A stretch of DNA of 64,000 nt, from contig CAIIXF020000005.1 in the NCBI GenBank assembly GCA_903813345.2, forward strand, positions 33,419,375 through 33,483,374, written 5' to 3'. Positions within the stretch are counted from its first letter, which is position 1. Every line of letters starts with the position of its first letter. Positions 1 to 13,200 of the stretch are shown here, in pieces. Position numbers and translations under genes: made by a program. The notes beneath the pieces were generated by a model. It saw nothing but the letters and a program-made list of their open reading frames with translations, was not told the DNA's origin and made no database searches. This stretch comes from Owenia fusiformis. Lineage: Eukaryota > Annelida > Polychaeta > Sabellida > Oweniidae.

Positions 1-3000
1 GTATTGAAATTTTTGAAGATATCAATTGTCGATGACCAAACTTATGATGAAAACAATGGGTAGCACGGGTTTTCCCTGGGAATTATAATATATGTTATAT
101 GAATAAATAAAAAAAATAAAAATAAACTTCAATAGTATTCAATTCAAAAAAAAATATCGTGATACATTTGGTTTTAGACGTTATCACATTTCAATACCCA
201 TCCCCTTTTCAGAAGTTGCTCATATAGTGTAGAAGAAACTTTTGATATATTTAGATTGAGAAAAACAAGATCCTTCTTTTAGAAAAAACGGCCAGAAAGT
301 GTATTCATGGTGGAAGATATGACCTTCCATAATCACTTCCCATACCATACCGGTCCTTTGCTTTTAACAACAAGTAGGAAAAAACAAATTCTTTAACTGG
401 AAATTAGGTACACAGGATAGGAACCTAAAGCTCAAGGTAAAGAATAATGTTTAACTCTATAATCAAGCCTGTGCAATATAATGAAAGAGAACAATTGTTT
501 TATCAGGCAAATACATGTAAATGTCAGCAGTCGTAGGCAAATTGATGTCAACTGTCGCCTATTATGTAACTTAGGTCAAGGTCACATTTAAAGGTCAGGG
601 GAATTTTTCATGTAAATTACATTTTTATTGTTCTATCATTCCATACTATATTTAAAAAGGTCCAACAGGTCTGACCTTATTTTAGGATAATCATTCGATA
701 TTCGATGGTTAGCTGGCATCAATAAGTGAAAAAGTGGACATCCCCGTTTTCAATTCTAACGAATCTAGACTAGCCATTTTGCATTCCAATCTTCAATAAC
801 TTTCGATCAGGTAACTTAATTTCCCTTTTCAGAAATAACATTATACATAGCAAGGGGACAATAAGTGGTCGGGTGAAGGGAAGAGAGTAGGGAAGATATA
901 TCTTTAAAAAATTGATAGTCGTTACTAAATGAGAAATAAAGCGTAAAAGAAGCATGGTTTTCATACTTAAAAAGATGAATTGTTTCTGGGCTCGATTATT
1001 ATTTTTGCAATTAAAGATATAGATCAAGATTATTTGTAGAAATGAGTTCTTGTGCTCGCTATAACCGATCAAAGATATTAGGTTTTTACCATGTAATACA
1101 ACACAATTCAATGTAATGTAATGTAATACAACGCAATTTAATATAATGTAATGTAATACAATGCAATATAATATGTTACATGGTAATATGATGAAATACA
1201 ATTGTAATTCAATACAATAAACGCACAATGATACAATGCAACAAATATAATTCCTATTACGCATAACATCACAATATACTGTATTTTATCTATTGCATTA
1301 CAACATATGGCACCTCCATATATGGTCATTCATGATCGATTATAAACGAGGTTTAAGTCCAAAAAATGGTACGTTGTTTTAGATATCCTCTCAGTTGCAT
1401 ATAAGGTAAATAGTCGGACAATATTTACACGAATGCCACTAGAAAACCAGAATATTGAACTGCTTATGATACATTTGCATTTTTAAATATCAACAGATTA
1501 TCTGATTAATTCAGAAATCTCCAACTGTCCAATAGGTTCGGCATATATTGCGTCTCTCTAAGTTAGATATTGACCTAAACTTAAATCAAGATTATTTGCT
1601 CAAGTTTTGATGTAGATAGTCAGATTGTGATTTATTATAGCATCATCGATACAATCCTTATGTAAGTGGGTGATAAACGAACATTTGCCGTATCTCACGC
1701 TCCTTGCAATTTAAAAGGGCAATTCTAAGCGCGAAGATACCGACGTGTCATTGAATCCTGGGCTAAACCATCGGCAATCCTTTGGCTTATGTTGACGTAC
1801 GAAGGGCATGCAGCGATATGTGAAAGATCTACTTATCGTTTAAGAAAACATTCCACGAGAATAAGAATTCACCGGATCGAGTATTTGGATATTTTTGTCA
1901 GACACCGGCCTAATCTGTCAAAGTAGGGTTCAGTGTACACGACCGATGAAAACTTGGGTCCCGTGAGATTGACTTTGATTACGAGGGATTTCTCTGCTTG
2001 TCTTAATGAAACGCTAATGAATCCGAACCCGGCCGGCAAATCAATGCCGTTGCATTAGGATCGCATCACAATAGGATATAAACAGGATTTGGTGAAACAA
2101 TGTGTGAAACAAACATCTGGGGTTCTCCTTATTTGCCTTCACTGTTACAGGCTTCAGAGCTTGCGAGCGATTTCGCATACTTGCACGATGATAAAATAAG
2201 GAAACATTTAGATTGAACATAATTAATGGGATAGGAATATCAGATTTAGGTGCAAAGCAGGAGATCGCTAAATGCACCAGGTAAGTTGACTTCAATATTT
2301 GATTTAAGATATTAAGAGTATAGTTAATTAAAGACATTATGATATAAGTAAAAATGCAAAAATGAAATTGATTAAAACACTTCAATCATGAATGCATAAG
2401 GGATTGTCTTGAGAGTAAAACAAATATGTTTATCTCATTACCACTAATGCAATTGTAGATTCGCATTTATTCACAATTTTGTTATCAATGACTGGTTTTC
2501 ATTAATGCGATAAGAAACATCCGCATTTTAAATGCATTGAAATCGAGTTATGAATGTCGAACTGAATATGAAAGCAATACGAAATATAATGTTAAGACAT
2601 GACAATATAAGGACTTTGACGTTTCAAGTCATGTTTCTGCTTTACCCAAAACCAGAAACGCTATTTCGGGTAAACTGTAATATAACAGTAAATAAGTTAC
2701 ACAGGCTGAAGAACAGTTCCGAGAAAGCATGCCAATCTGGAAATATCTTTCCGTCAATTAATAGGAAATCGTCTCAAACTGAGGCGTTTCTTGTTATTTT
2801 GCATTAGACTGAGAAGTGTGAACGCGAGCTCAATTTTGGCCGACCTCGGGCGAACATAGTTGTGCCATATTTCATCACCATAAACTTAACCCATCCATCG
2901 TTTCGTCTATCTTCGTTAGTAAAAAACACAACGCGTCTAACAATTCATCAGACCCTTCTTATTAAAGACGGATAATAGATCTCTTAAAATATTATCTGTA

Positions 3001-4989
3001 TTATAAGAGATGAATGAAAGAAAGATAATCTACCAAAAATCTATAAAAATATAGTAAGAAAAATGGTCCCAGTCCTTATAATTGGCATGTTTATGAGACG
3101 ATGCGTAACGTGATGAAAATGTCTATTGAAATACATAGTAGGTTCTGACATCGCCAGGGTTTATTATCTACTATCTGAAGATGGTCTCGCCTCAGTTGAA
3201 AAATAATTATGACAAGTAATATAATGTAAGCCCTTTGACATTGTTATACTGGCGAGACATGCCATAATTTCCATCTATTACAGGGCTCAGTGTCAGTCAC
3301 ATAGTATTCAACAGATACCGAGTTATAAAGAAACACCAACCTTGGAAAATGTGGTCTCTAAAATTAGGATTAGCTCTATCGTAGTGGAATGAAAAATTCT
3401 TTTCGTGTGTCTATTTGCGCGGTAATATGCATTCCTTTGGTAGGGATGTGAAGCTACACGTCTTTAAGAGAGCTATACGTGAACGTGAAGTATTCTGACT
3501 TCCATTGATTACAGCCCCTCTCAGTTTGGTTTTTACTTATCACGCCCATTTCCTTAGCTTGTACCTATATGTCCTCGATCGGGCAAATATACCTAAATAC
3601 TCCGAAGGGCGGGTGAACCAATCCCTATTTGATCATAATTCTACACGTCCACGTCCACGTTTTCTTTAAATGCGTAGCTTAACCTCCCTAATATTGGCAA
3701 CGACTTACAAAACAGATGCATTATGCAAGACAGATAGGAGATGTTTAGGAATATCAAGCTATGAGTGGGATGACAAAATGATGGGATATGCGGTTGAGTG
3801 GTCATTTTTCATATTTGCCCGTGCTAAGACACGCTTGGTCAAATATGTAAGGGGGTTATTATTAATTGCACATCCAACTTACAAATAGTTCAACCCAGAT
3901 ATCTCATTACTGCATATCTATATACTTCATTTACCTAATAACAAATCAATTTTTCCAGATCTTCTTTCTCTTGAAAAACTCTTCCACGCCTTTGGCTTCT
4001 TTGATATCAGGTTTTATTTTGTCAGATCTTTTATTTGCTTTTCCGATATCATTGCAATTGTCCCTAGCAATGGAGGACATGAGTTTGATTTTCTAGAAGG
4101 TCAGGATCGTTTTCAATATGATCTTTATTGCCCTATTTAACTAACTTAGACATCACAGGTATCTCTTATATCCATCGATTCTCATATGACCTATCTATTG
4201 ATTTCACTTTTGTAACACTGTATTTATCTAGCTTGGTATACTTGTTAATGCGATACAAGGATCGCAAATTTGACATACTACAGAAATGAAGAGTATAGAT
4301 TTTCAGCCGAGATATGTTCTTGTCAGTACATACAAGAGACACTGAGCTGTAGAAATGCTTTCGAATATTGGAATCTATTACTAGGCTTCTTGGAACTTGC
4401 GAAAGTGGTCGGCAGATGGTCATTGAAAAGAAAAGTAGAGTTGAAGATTCGATGTTACTCTTCCATATACTTTAGTGCGCCTAACGATATTAAAGTGACG
4501 GAAACCTGATTATTTCAAGGATGGGTTGCCATTATTCCAAAATCAAAATCGCCCAATTTAATTACAGTTAGTTTAGTTAAGCTTATATCCAGCCTCCGTG
4601 AATCAATCTATTAGACTGAAAAGTGTCAAGATCTAGAACTAGATCTAGAAGGGTTGTTGTTGTTGAATAGTAAAAAATCGACTTCAATTGTTGTAGATAG
4701 GCTCGTTTTTGGTCGAAATGTGTTCAAGAGGAACTTGTCAGCGACATTAATGAATAAGATTATATTTTGCAACATTTTAACTCGAAAGTCTGGAAACATC
4801 CAGGACTGTTGATATCTACCCTTGACAAGATGGCGACCTAGTCTTCACTCTTTAAATCGGAGACGATTTATTTTATCTAATGTGTGGAACAAACATATGC
4901 ATATTTTTTCTTTTATATATGATTCCCCTCTCCGCTGATTAATAAAGCGACCAATTTACAACTATTTTCTTTAATATACTTAACCAGGG
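1..4989. other. Non-coding stretch, no gene recognised
   Basis: No open frame here shows family motifs, and the longer frames sit in low-complexity AT-rich DNA. A short simple repeat lies at 1090-1210. Around 564-597 three AGGTCA-type half-sites occur close together, including a directly abutting pair, but isolated sites of this kind mean little. Confidence 0.5.
1090..1210. repeat. Degenerate AT-rich simple repeat
   Basis: Loose tandem repetition of a unit close to TGTAATACAA/ATGTAATGTA, read directly in the sequence. The two overlapping minus-strand frames here translate to a repetitive Ile/Leu/Cys/Tyr string and are products of the repeat, not genes. Confidence 0.7.
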
Positions 4990-4999
4990 TCAGTTTTGG

Positions 5000-5275
5000 C
5001 TATATTGAGGAGTACCATAGTCAACGGGGTGGGGCATAATTTCTTTCACACCTGCAGGCGATACTGTCAATTCATGACAAATAAGGCGTCTGGATATCTG
5101 ACAGTGTATCTGAGAAACAGGATGTCCGTCCGTCTGTCTGTCTGTCAGTTGTCGTCTGTCAGGTGTCAAATGAGAATCGTTCGTCTGGATCAATCTTTTA
5201 TCGATAGACACCCACTCTATAAGTTTAGAAACCAGAAGCCTTCATGGGATAGCATGTTAATGGTTGAATCTTAGT
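5000..5275. repeat. Dispersed repeat copy with TCCGTCCGTCTGTCTG tract
   Basis: Contains a GGGGCATAATTTCTTTCACACC-like block followed downstream by an AACAGGAT...GTCTGTC tract and a TGTCAAATGA block. The same blocks occur in the same order at about 6655-6845, which suggests two diverged copies of one dispersed repeat. The open frames here are repeat-derived. Boundaries are uncertain. Confidence 0.4.
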
Positions 5276-5741
5276 TTTGTTCTTCAATTAAAATTGTTCA
5301 GAAATTGACAAGAATGATGAATTGATTGAAATCGCGAGACATAATGAAATAGACCTAACACGTGATCCAAATGGTGACTTCCGGTTGCCAAACTTATGAA
5401 GGGGAGTGTATATATAGATGTATATCACTTATGGAGGGGGGTGTAAGTAGTTCACCAATACCAAAGTCAGAATCTTAGAATACAGCAGGAATTCCACCCA
5501 TTGTTGCGGTGCTTCAACTTGTACTTTTGAACATCCACGCTAAGAGAATATAGTCCGCAACATGTGTTCCAGGCGGGTCCCCAAAGTTGTCGTGGAATTC
5601 CTGCTGAATAGGCGAGGGAATTGAAGTCCGAAGTTGACAACATCGGGGTTAAACCCATTCTGATTATCATAGCATCTTTCTGTTTCACCATGCTGAGAAG
5701 AAATAAGATGTCATGATTTATCATAATGGATCAGGGAACGG

Positions 5742-5970
5742 CAAGAGGATTGGCTCCCAGGGACGCAGTTCGATATTTCCCAACAATAAGAATGTCGTTA
5801 TTTTCTGGAATTATTAATTAAGTGACCATGAATTCATAATCAACAGTTCAAATGATTCGAATCAATATCTCGATCACTTGAAGTGAATAAAATGGCGGCT
5901 ATTTGAATTTTGTAATCGCGACATCTATGGCAGAATATCAAGTTGGAAGCCTGGGATCCAATCCTCCTTG
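5742..5970. mobile_element. hAT-like MITE (copy 1, 229 bp)
   Basis: Begins CAAGAGGATTGGCTCCCAG and ends ATCCAATCCTCCTTG, matching in inverted form the ends of the better preserved relative at 51432-51736. Interior blocks are also shared (GATATT near the left end, an AATGGCGGCT/GCCGCCATT block). The right flank is a G run, so the target duplication is not clean (six of eight positions agree). Non-autonomous, with no coding capacity. Confidence 0.7.
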
Positions 5971-6654
5971 GGGGGGGGATGTTTCATCCTTTAGACGATT
6001 CTTTTTTCCAAGGCTTTCAAGACAACACTGCATTCATTCCGTTTTGAAGTAATAAATGCATTCAGTATATACACAATTTCAGGAATAGCGTGTGTATAAA
6101 ATTGTTTTTAATATAGATCCATGTAATAATTACTATTAGTGTTTGCTTAGTTGATAGGTTGATAGTTGCTACTGTCATTTTTGTATACAATAAAATTATA
6201 AATAATATCATACATATTATTTAACACTTTATAACAATATTTGCTATATATCTCAATTGAAAAGAACTTGAGATAATTAATTTAAATGTAACTTTTGTAA
6301 TAAAACTGTTCGGTGATTGGGAGTAGGCTATATTAATAACAAAATTGATAATAATCAACAAAACGCGTGATTCAATGGATTATCATTTTGCTTTCCTTCC
6401 CAAATGTTGATCAAAATATTTAGGATAGGATATTTAAGTTGTTGAGAATCCAATCTGGCCACAGTTTTACTTGTAAAGCTTTGGCGATGCTACTGCCTTG
6501 TTCGCGTTCTGCCCGTTGTAAAAGGGTAGCAGGTCCTATTAAATTATGGTCATACTTTCCATTGATTTATATGGTGACCTATATACAACTCTTTCCCTTA
6601 TTATCGTATCCACAATCAGGGCCAGTAAGGGCCTTTAAGAAAGGGGACCATAAT

Positions 6655-6850
6655 CCCCAGGGGAACATAATTTCTTTGACACCGGCTACAACCCCATTCC
6701 AGTTTCAAGAAGCTAATGCCTGTTTCATACAGGGTGTGCATACATGGTCGTTGATTGATGGGAAAGGCCTCTGGACAGCATATCCCGCTAACAATAACAG
6801 GATTTTTGTCTGTCTATCAGTCAGTCTGTTGTCAAATGATCTTGGTTTGT
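6655..6850. repeat. Second copy of the GTCTGTC-bearing dispersed repeat
   Basis: Shares ordered blocks with 5000-5275: GGGGAACATAATTTCTTTGAC, AACAGGATTTTTGTCTGTC and TTGTCAAATGA. A 212-codon frame spans 6439-7077, but it has no recognisable motif and overlaps this repeat, so I treat it as chance. Confidence 0.4.
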
Positions 6851-8267
6851 CTTTCTGCAAAGATAGCACGCTCAACAACTGCTCTGGACTGCCTAAATGC
6901 TATGACTCTTATCAAACTATTCTGACAACCCTAGTAAGTTATTCCGAGTTCACTTATTTTATTAGAACTGAAAATTTCGAAGGCCGTGTGTCCGAAAATA
7001 TTTTTGCGGGGTATGAATATTGTCGCTTCAATGAAATACTTAGAAATATTTCGGCAAGAATCTGTATAATTAGGTAGCCCAGAACTCATGCAGCTTCACG
7101 CGCGTATCAAACTTATTTCTCATGAGGACAATATTTCAGGTTTCAAAATATTACTTTTACTCTGATTGTTCCCGTTTTTACCGCGAATAAGTTCTTGCAT
7201 GTTTACCTTGGGATATTTTTCATTTTAGATAAACGAAGATGGAGCACCTTAATTCTCAATAAATTTTATCCAAGATTGGTTGACGCGGTATTTCATAACA
7301 AAATGATACAATATTTAACTTTGAATTTCTGATTCATAATATGTAAGATCGAAACAGCATAAGTAGGAAATAAACATTAAAACGGACCTTTCATTATTAT
7401 TAAGGGTATTCTATGATAGATTGATAGACGGAAAGAGATCAGCCCGTTCTCGGAAATACCTCCGCTGAGAAAATCCTTGTTTCCACATCATCGCATCGTG
7501 AGAAATTTGATTCTAAAACATTGACAGGAAAAATGATTGATTGATTTCTAATCTCTTATATGAAAGATAGATCTAAGTTGCCATGCGAGCTTCATTCGTG
7601 AAACTTTGCAAGCTCCTGGCTTAGCCAAGGTTACGCCGTGCTTCTATAGTTAAACATTTATTGTATTGTAGTGCTGCCCTTTTTTCTTCTGGCGTTATCA
7701 CCCTATGCAGACAGAGCCTGTGGGAAATATTGGGTGCGGAGCAAATGAGCGGAGGGTGCGGAGCTAACGGTTATTTTTGAATTTAAATTTGGGATATTTC
7801 TGAAACTAAGCCGTTTTGGGACTTCAAATATACCAATATATGTGTATTTGACACCAAATATCAATACAATTGTGAAAATAGTAGCGCAATTCATTCTATA
7901 GCGACGCAGTGTGCCTTAAACCTTTCCCAGACCTATATATTTTGAAATTATCCTTTTAATACTGAGTCCCCAGCATTCATAAAAAATGGTGTTCAAGGTG
8001 CACTATCTATACAAATTATTTTTGCATCTTGGAAGCCAGGCAGTATCTGTGTGATTTTATAAAAATTCGGATTTTTTTTCAGATATGAGCCCCCTCTAAA
8101 TATTGGGTGCGGAGCAGCTCCATAAACGTAGCTCCGCACCCAATATTTAGAGGGGCTCATATCTGAAGAACATTTCCGAATTTTTATAAAATCACACAGA
8201 TACTGCCTGGCTTCCAAGATGCAAAAATAATTTGCATGGGTAGTGTATCTTGAACACCATTTTTATG

Positions 8268-9994
8268 TCACCACCAAAAGTGGTGACATATTGTTATGGT
8301 CTCCGTTTTTTTGCGACGGCGGTTGGTGGTTGGCGTCCGGCGTCTGGTGTCCGGCGTCCGGCGTCTGGCGTCCGGCGTCTGTAACAATTTCTTACAACTT
8401 CCTATAACTTAACAAATACTGTTTAGACTGACTTCAATTTTTTTCTAAATCATCTACATGTTCTCAGAAGTTCAAATCTGACTTTAGATTTGACATTTGA
8501 CCTTCAATGACCTTCTCAAGGTCAAAAAGGTCTTTTTTCAACTTGCTTCACATTGACTAAATTTTTTTTCAAAATCATCTACATGTTCTCAGAAATTCAA
8601 ATCTGACTTTAGATTTGACATTTGACCTTCAAATCTGACTTTAGATTTGACATTTGACCTTCAATGACCTTCTCAAGGTCAAAAAAAGGTCAAAAAGGTC
8701 TGTTTTCAACTTGCTTCAAATTGACTAAATTTTTTTTTCAAAATAATCTACGTGTTCTCAGAAATTCAAATCTGACTTAGGATTTGACTTAAGATTTGAC
8801 ATTTGACCTTCAATGACCTTCTCAAGGTCAAAAAAGGTCAAAAAGGTCTGTTTTCAACTTGCTTCAAATTGACTAAAAAAAATTTCAAAATCATCTATGT
8901 ATTCTCAGAAATTTAAATCTGACCTTAGATTTGACTTAAGATTTGACATTTGACCTTCAATGACCTTCTCAAAGTCAAAAAAGGTCAAAAAGGTCTTTTT
9001 TCAACTTGCTTCAAATTGACTAAATTTTTTTTTCAAAATCATCTACATGTTCTCAGAAATTCAAATCTGACTTTAGATTTGACATTTGACCTTCAATGAC
9101 CTTCTCAATGTCAAAAAAGGTCAAAATGGTATTTTTTCATCTTGCTTCAAATGGACTAAATTTTTTATTCAAAATCATCTACATGTTCTCAGAAATTCAA
9201 ATATGACTTTAGATTTGACTTTAGATTTGACATTTGACCTTCAGTGACCTTCTCAAGGTCAAAAAAGGTCAAAAAGGTCTTTTTCAACTTGCTTCAAATT
9301 GACTAATTTTTTTTTTCAAAATCATCTACATGTTCTCAGAAATTCAAATCTGAATTTAGATTTGACCTTTAATGACCTTCTCAAGGTCAAAAAAGGTCAA
9401 AAAGGTCTGTTTTCAACTTGCTTCAAATTGACCAAATTTTTTTTTCAAAATCATCTACATCTTTTCAGAAGTTCAAATTTGACTTAACAAGTTCTCAGAA
9501 GTTCAAATCTGACTTTAAATTTGACCTTTGACCTTCAATGACCTTCTCAAGGTCAAAAAGGTCTTTTTTCAACTTGCTTCAAATTGACTAATTTTTTGTC
9601 AAAATCATCAACATGTTCTCAGAAGTTCAAATCTGACTTTAGATTTGACATTTGACCTTCAATGACCTTGAAAAGGTCAAAAAGGTCAAAAAGGTCTTTT
9701 TTCAACTTGCTTCAAATTTACTTAATTTTTTTTTCAAAATCATCTACATGTTCTCAGAAGTTCAAATCTGACTTTACATTTGACATTTGACCTTCAATGA
9801 CCTTCTCAATGTCAAAAAAAGTCAAAGAGGTATTTTTTCAACTTGCTTCAAATTGACGAATTTTTTTTTCAAAATCATCTACATGTTCTAAGAAGTTCAA
9901 ATCAAACCTTCTTAAGGTCAAAAGGTATTTTCCAACTTGCTTTAAATTGACCAAATTGTTTTAGGTGGTGACATTTTGTCATGTTAATGCCTTG
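8268..9994. mobile_element. Minisatellite-bearing insertion inside foldback A
   Basis: Inserted in the right arm of element A, with TTTATG present on both sides (8262-8267 and 9995-10000), as expected of a target duplication. The left end forms a hairpin, TCACCAC-CAAAA-GTGGTGA, followed by a GC-rich tract repeating GGCGTCCGGCGTCTG (8330-8382). About eleven degenerate tandem units of roughly 125-175 bp follow, each built around TTCAACTTGCTTCAAATTGAC and clusters of AGGTCA/TGACCT. The right end is GGTGGTGACATTTTGTCATG then TTAATGCCTTG. The same right end recurs at 36692-36722 and a left end at 38471-38501, so this is a family. Its mechanism of movement is unknown. Confidence 0.8.
8400..9955. 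repeat. Minisatellite rich in AGGTCA half-sites
   Basis: Typical units carry TGACCTtcaaTGACCTtctcaAGGTCA followed by AGGTCA-type repeats separated by A runs. Read as nuclear-receptor half-sites these give direct repeats with 3- and 4-bp spacing and everted repeats with 5-bp spacing. The match to the half-site consensus is seen in the sequence; any binding is inference. Confidence 0.85.
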
Positions 9995-10283
9995 TTTATG
10001 AATGCTGGGGACGCAGTATTAAAAGGATAGTCTCAAAATATATAGGTCTGGGAAATGTTTAAGGCATACTGCGTCGCTATAAAATGAATTGCACTACTAT
10101 TTTCACAATTTTATTGATATTTGGTGTCAAATACACATATCTTGGTATATTTGAAGTCCAAAACGGGTTAATTTCAGAAATATCCCAATTTTAAATTCAA
10201 AAATGACCGTTAGCTCCGCACCCTCCGCTCATTTGCGCCGCACCCAATATTTCCCACAGGCTCTGTCTGCATAGGGTGGTTAT

Positions 10284-13200
10284 GCTTCATCTACAGTCGG
10301 TGTGGTCTATATGGTTTTTGGTTTTTCAGATGTTGCCGTCTGTGTAATTGCTTGAGTCGAAATAGTGCCCTTGTATATTCTTGGGATCTTAGGCCGATAT
10401 GAATAAATTTACGGATCCAATTCTATAACATAAGGTTATGAAGATGATATGCATACAGAATATCTCGTAACTACTTTATCAAGAGTTCAACGTTCTTCAA
10501 TGTGCGACGCTTAGAATACAAATTATGTATTGATGATTGGATATTTGGTATCAAATTAAATATGATGAAAAACCCTCAGATGTCACATTATGTTGTTTGG
10601 TACAACAAAATTCCCACATTAAAATTTGTGTGATTTGCTTGATATTAGCACTTGTCTCTACATGCGGCGAACGTAACATTTACTGTAATGTATGCTGTTT
10701 AATTGGAAATATTCTTTTACGATCGAAGTCATTGTACGAGCTCAGTTGATATTTTTATCGAACAATTGCAAAATCGAAAGAACTAATTTTACTAAAAAAT
10801 AAACGTGATAAATAACCACGTATGATTCATGTCGAATTCCATGGCATAAAACGTAACATTGTGGTACCCTAAACATTGTGGCTTTAACAAATGTGGGATA
10901 TTTCGATTAGTGCTCTTTGGGACATTGGGAAATCAATTGCAATACATGTTGTGTTACTGATATGGCAATGAGTCTACATTTGAAGATATAGATCTATGTC
11001 ATTTGTCACTTGTTGTGTCAGAGTGAAATAAATTTAATTTTGTTGTGACAAGTACAATCTTGGACGTTGTATCAAATGCCTACTGATGAGAAAACATCGT
11101 CTTTTAAAACACATAAATAATGTCTTTAAGGTAACGTACGATATGTGGAAAGGAAAAATTCCTATTTAACAGTGGTTTATGATTAAATGATAGATATGGA
11201 CAAGCAGTATTAACGTTTTATTAGCCAGTAACGCAGTTACTTAGATTTCAAATTGAATAAAAGAGTCTCTAAAGCAAAATCTGCTCTTAGAATTGTAATT
11301 AGAAGATAACGTATGAACGCTCTATAGGGGTTAATTACTATAGAGCTTCAACAACGGGATTATATAACCATAATTATAACCGTCTAGAAGTAAAATTACC
11401 TGTTAAAGGATCTAGGCATGTGTTTATGGATAAGGACTCTCCTGACTTCAAATTGCATGACGAACTACAGTCAAGAAGCAGCTCATTAATGACATCCAGA
11501 CGTAATCTGAAGAACTGTGTGACGTCTTGCACGCCCTGGGGGTAGGGCAAACATGAGATATTCTTAACTCAAGCACACACTCTACAAGACATCGTTCCTA
11601 TAGAGATATATCTTATAATACCATCTTGACTTATCGCAGTATTCCATATTAAAAAATACCTTGATTAATCTAAATATCTTTAACCAGTGCAGTGGTATCA
11701 AATCCTCTCTTAAGGCGTATTATCTCGACGAATATAATCTACTTCTCCGTCCATGGGTCAGTTCGCCTGTGATAGGAGGAATAATTCGAATAATAGAGGA
11801 CTGATTTTTCATATTTTGGTTGGAAGATATATAATTATATGTAAAGAATATTTTCAAAAATGTCAGCAGTTTCAATTCTAAAATCATGTGTCATGTGTAT
11901 TATTGCATGAACTGGTGGTATCTGATAATCATTTATCATAATTCCAAAAACGAGAAACATAATTTTGAGAAACTTCTGAAAATTTTGAAAAACCCCTGGT
12001 ATTTTGACCGTCCTACGAAATTGGAGATTTCATAAGACCGAATTTGATTGGTAGATCCGATTATTAAATCTTGCTTTTATCCGTGCGTTTGGACGTCCAA
12101 AACGGCAGCCCAAATTTTCAAAATTCCGGAAATCTTGAAACATGCACAATAGATACTTATGCAAATCAAAAAAGTATTAAAATAAATTGCAGATTGCATG
12201 ATTGCTCAATTTAGGGAATCATATTTTGGGTTGGGATTTGCTTCCCGTGGAGTTGCCATTTTCTAGTTAAGTTTCAACAGGAGACTACTTTTGGCGTTTC
12301 GTAAGATATTCTATTTATTTTACATATTCGAGCCAACTCTGTCAAGTAAAGTTACCCTGAAAGAATTCTTTAATTGATATACACCCCACTGATATCTTCA
12401 TAGACTCCGCTTCATATCTTCTGGCTATTTCCTTTAAACTATCTCTTACCGCATTTCCTTCGCATTCCCCTTTGGCAATGATGTATTTGTAAATTATATC
12501 TAATGTAAACAGAAACGTATAGAGATATGAAACTATTCACGAATTTTATATCTTATTTTGTACTCAATCCTTCAAGCAAAAAGTAATTTCTACATTTTTG
12601 CATTTGGAACTACATATCTCTTCGTTGCTATACTCCGAATTCCAACCATGAGTTTGTTAATTCTGGAAGCATGTAAACCAACAGTTGTCGTATGGATTTC
12701 TTATAATTACCAATCAATTTGTTGTTTTATATTGCAAATCTTCTTTTGTTTGTCATTCGAATTCATTAATTTTCGTTACAAAAACACTAAAATGTATGCG
12801 GATGTAAGACACGATACGTCACCATTATCTGATTATCGATGCAGTAAAGTCTGACTCCGAAGGTATTCCAAAAACATCCCTAGCCTAGGATGAGTTTCCC
12901 AAGTTCAATGAGCAATAGTAATTGGTAACCGGGGTATCTAGTACAAAGAGAATTCAAAAACACATTTTGTTTATAGTTTAAAATTGATGAAAAAGAGGCT
13001 CAGTGGTGAGAAGATTGTATCCAATACTCATTTCTTCATAATATCCCAATCAATACCTTTCTGGTATACGTCTATTTTTCGTTAGCATTAACTCCATTAC
13101 ACTCCTTTGCAAAACACGTCATATGGTCCCCTCTACCGTTTGAGACCTTTCATTGGAGAGCCTGTCCAAAATACTCTTAGAGGCTAGACCAACTTCAGTC

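Larger units (their letters stand above)
7699..10278. mobile_element. Long foldback (palindromic) element A, interrupted
   Basis: Ends are CACCCTATGCAGAC and GTCTGCATAGGGTG, flanked by an exact 5-bp duplication GTTAT at 7694-7698 and 10279-10283. The left arm (7699 to about 8122) pairs with 8127-8267 and then, after an inserted block (8268-9994), with 10001-10278. The original element would have been about 850 bp and almost a complete palindrome. The subterminal motif TATTGGGTGCGGAGC recurs in the same orientation next to the centre of symmetry (8101-8115). No transposase is visible. CAC termini with a 5-bp duplication resemble the Transib/RAG group of DNA transposons; that assignment is inference. 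Confidence 0.85.

Noticed and set aside
564-597. Three adjacent AGGTCA-like half-sites as an enhancer
   Set aside because: No nearby gene or conservation evidence; short motifs of this kind arise by chance.
1138-1329. Minus-strand frame with Ile/Leu/Tyr repeats
   Set aside because: Translation of an AT-rich simple repeat.
6439-7077. 212-codon plus-strand open frame
   Set aside because: No recognisable motif, repeat-derived content (GTCTGTC block shared with 5000-5275), and no plausible splice neighbours.
7993-8217. Minus-strand 74-codon frame
   Set aside because: Runs through the palindromic centre of foldback A.
9299-9487. Short frame in the minisatellite
   Set aside because: Tandem repeat translation; a similar frame appears in the second minisatellite copy for the same reason.
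8400-9955. CRISPR-like array
   Set aside because: Eukaryotic context, units are degenerate along their whole length, and there are no unique spacers between fixed repeats.
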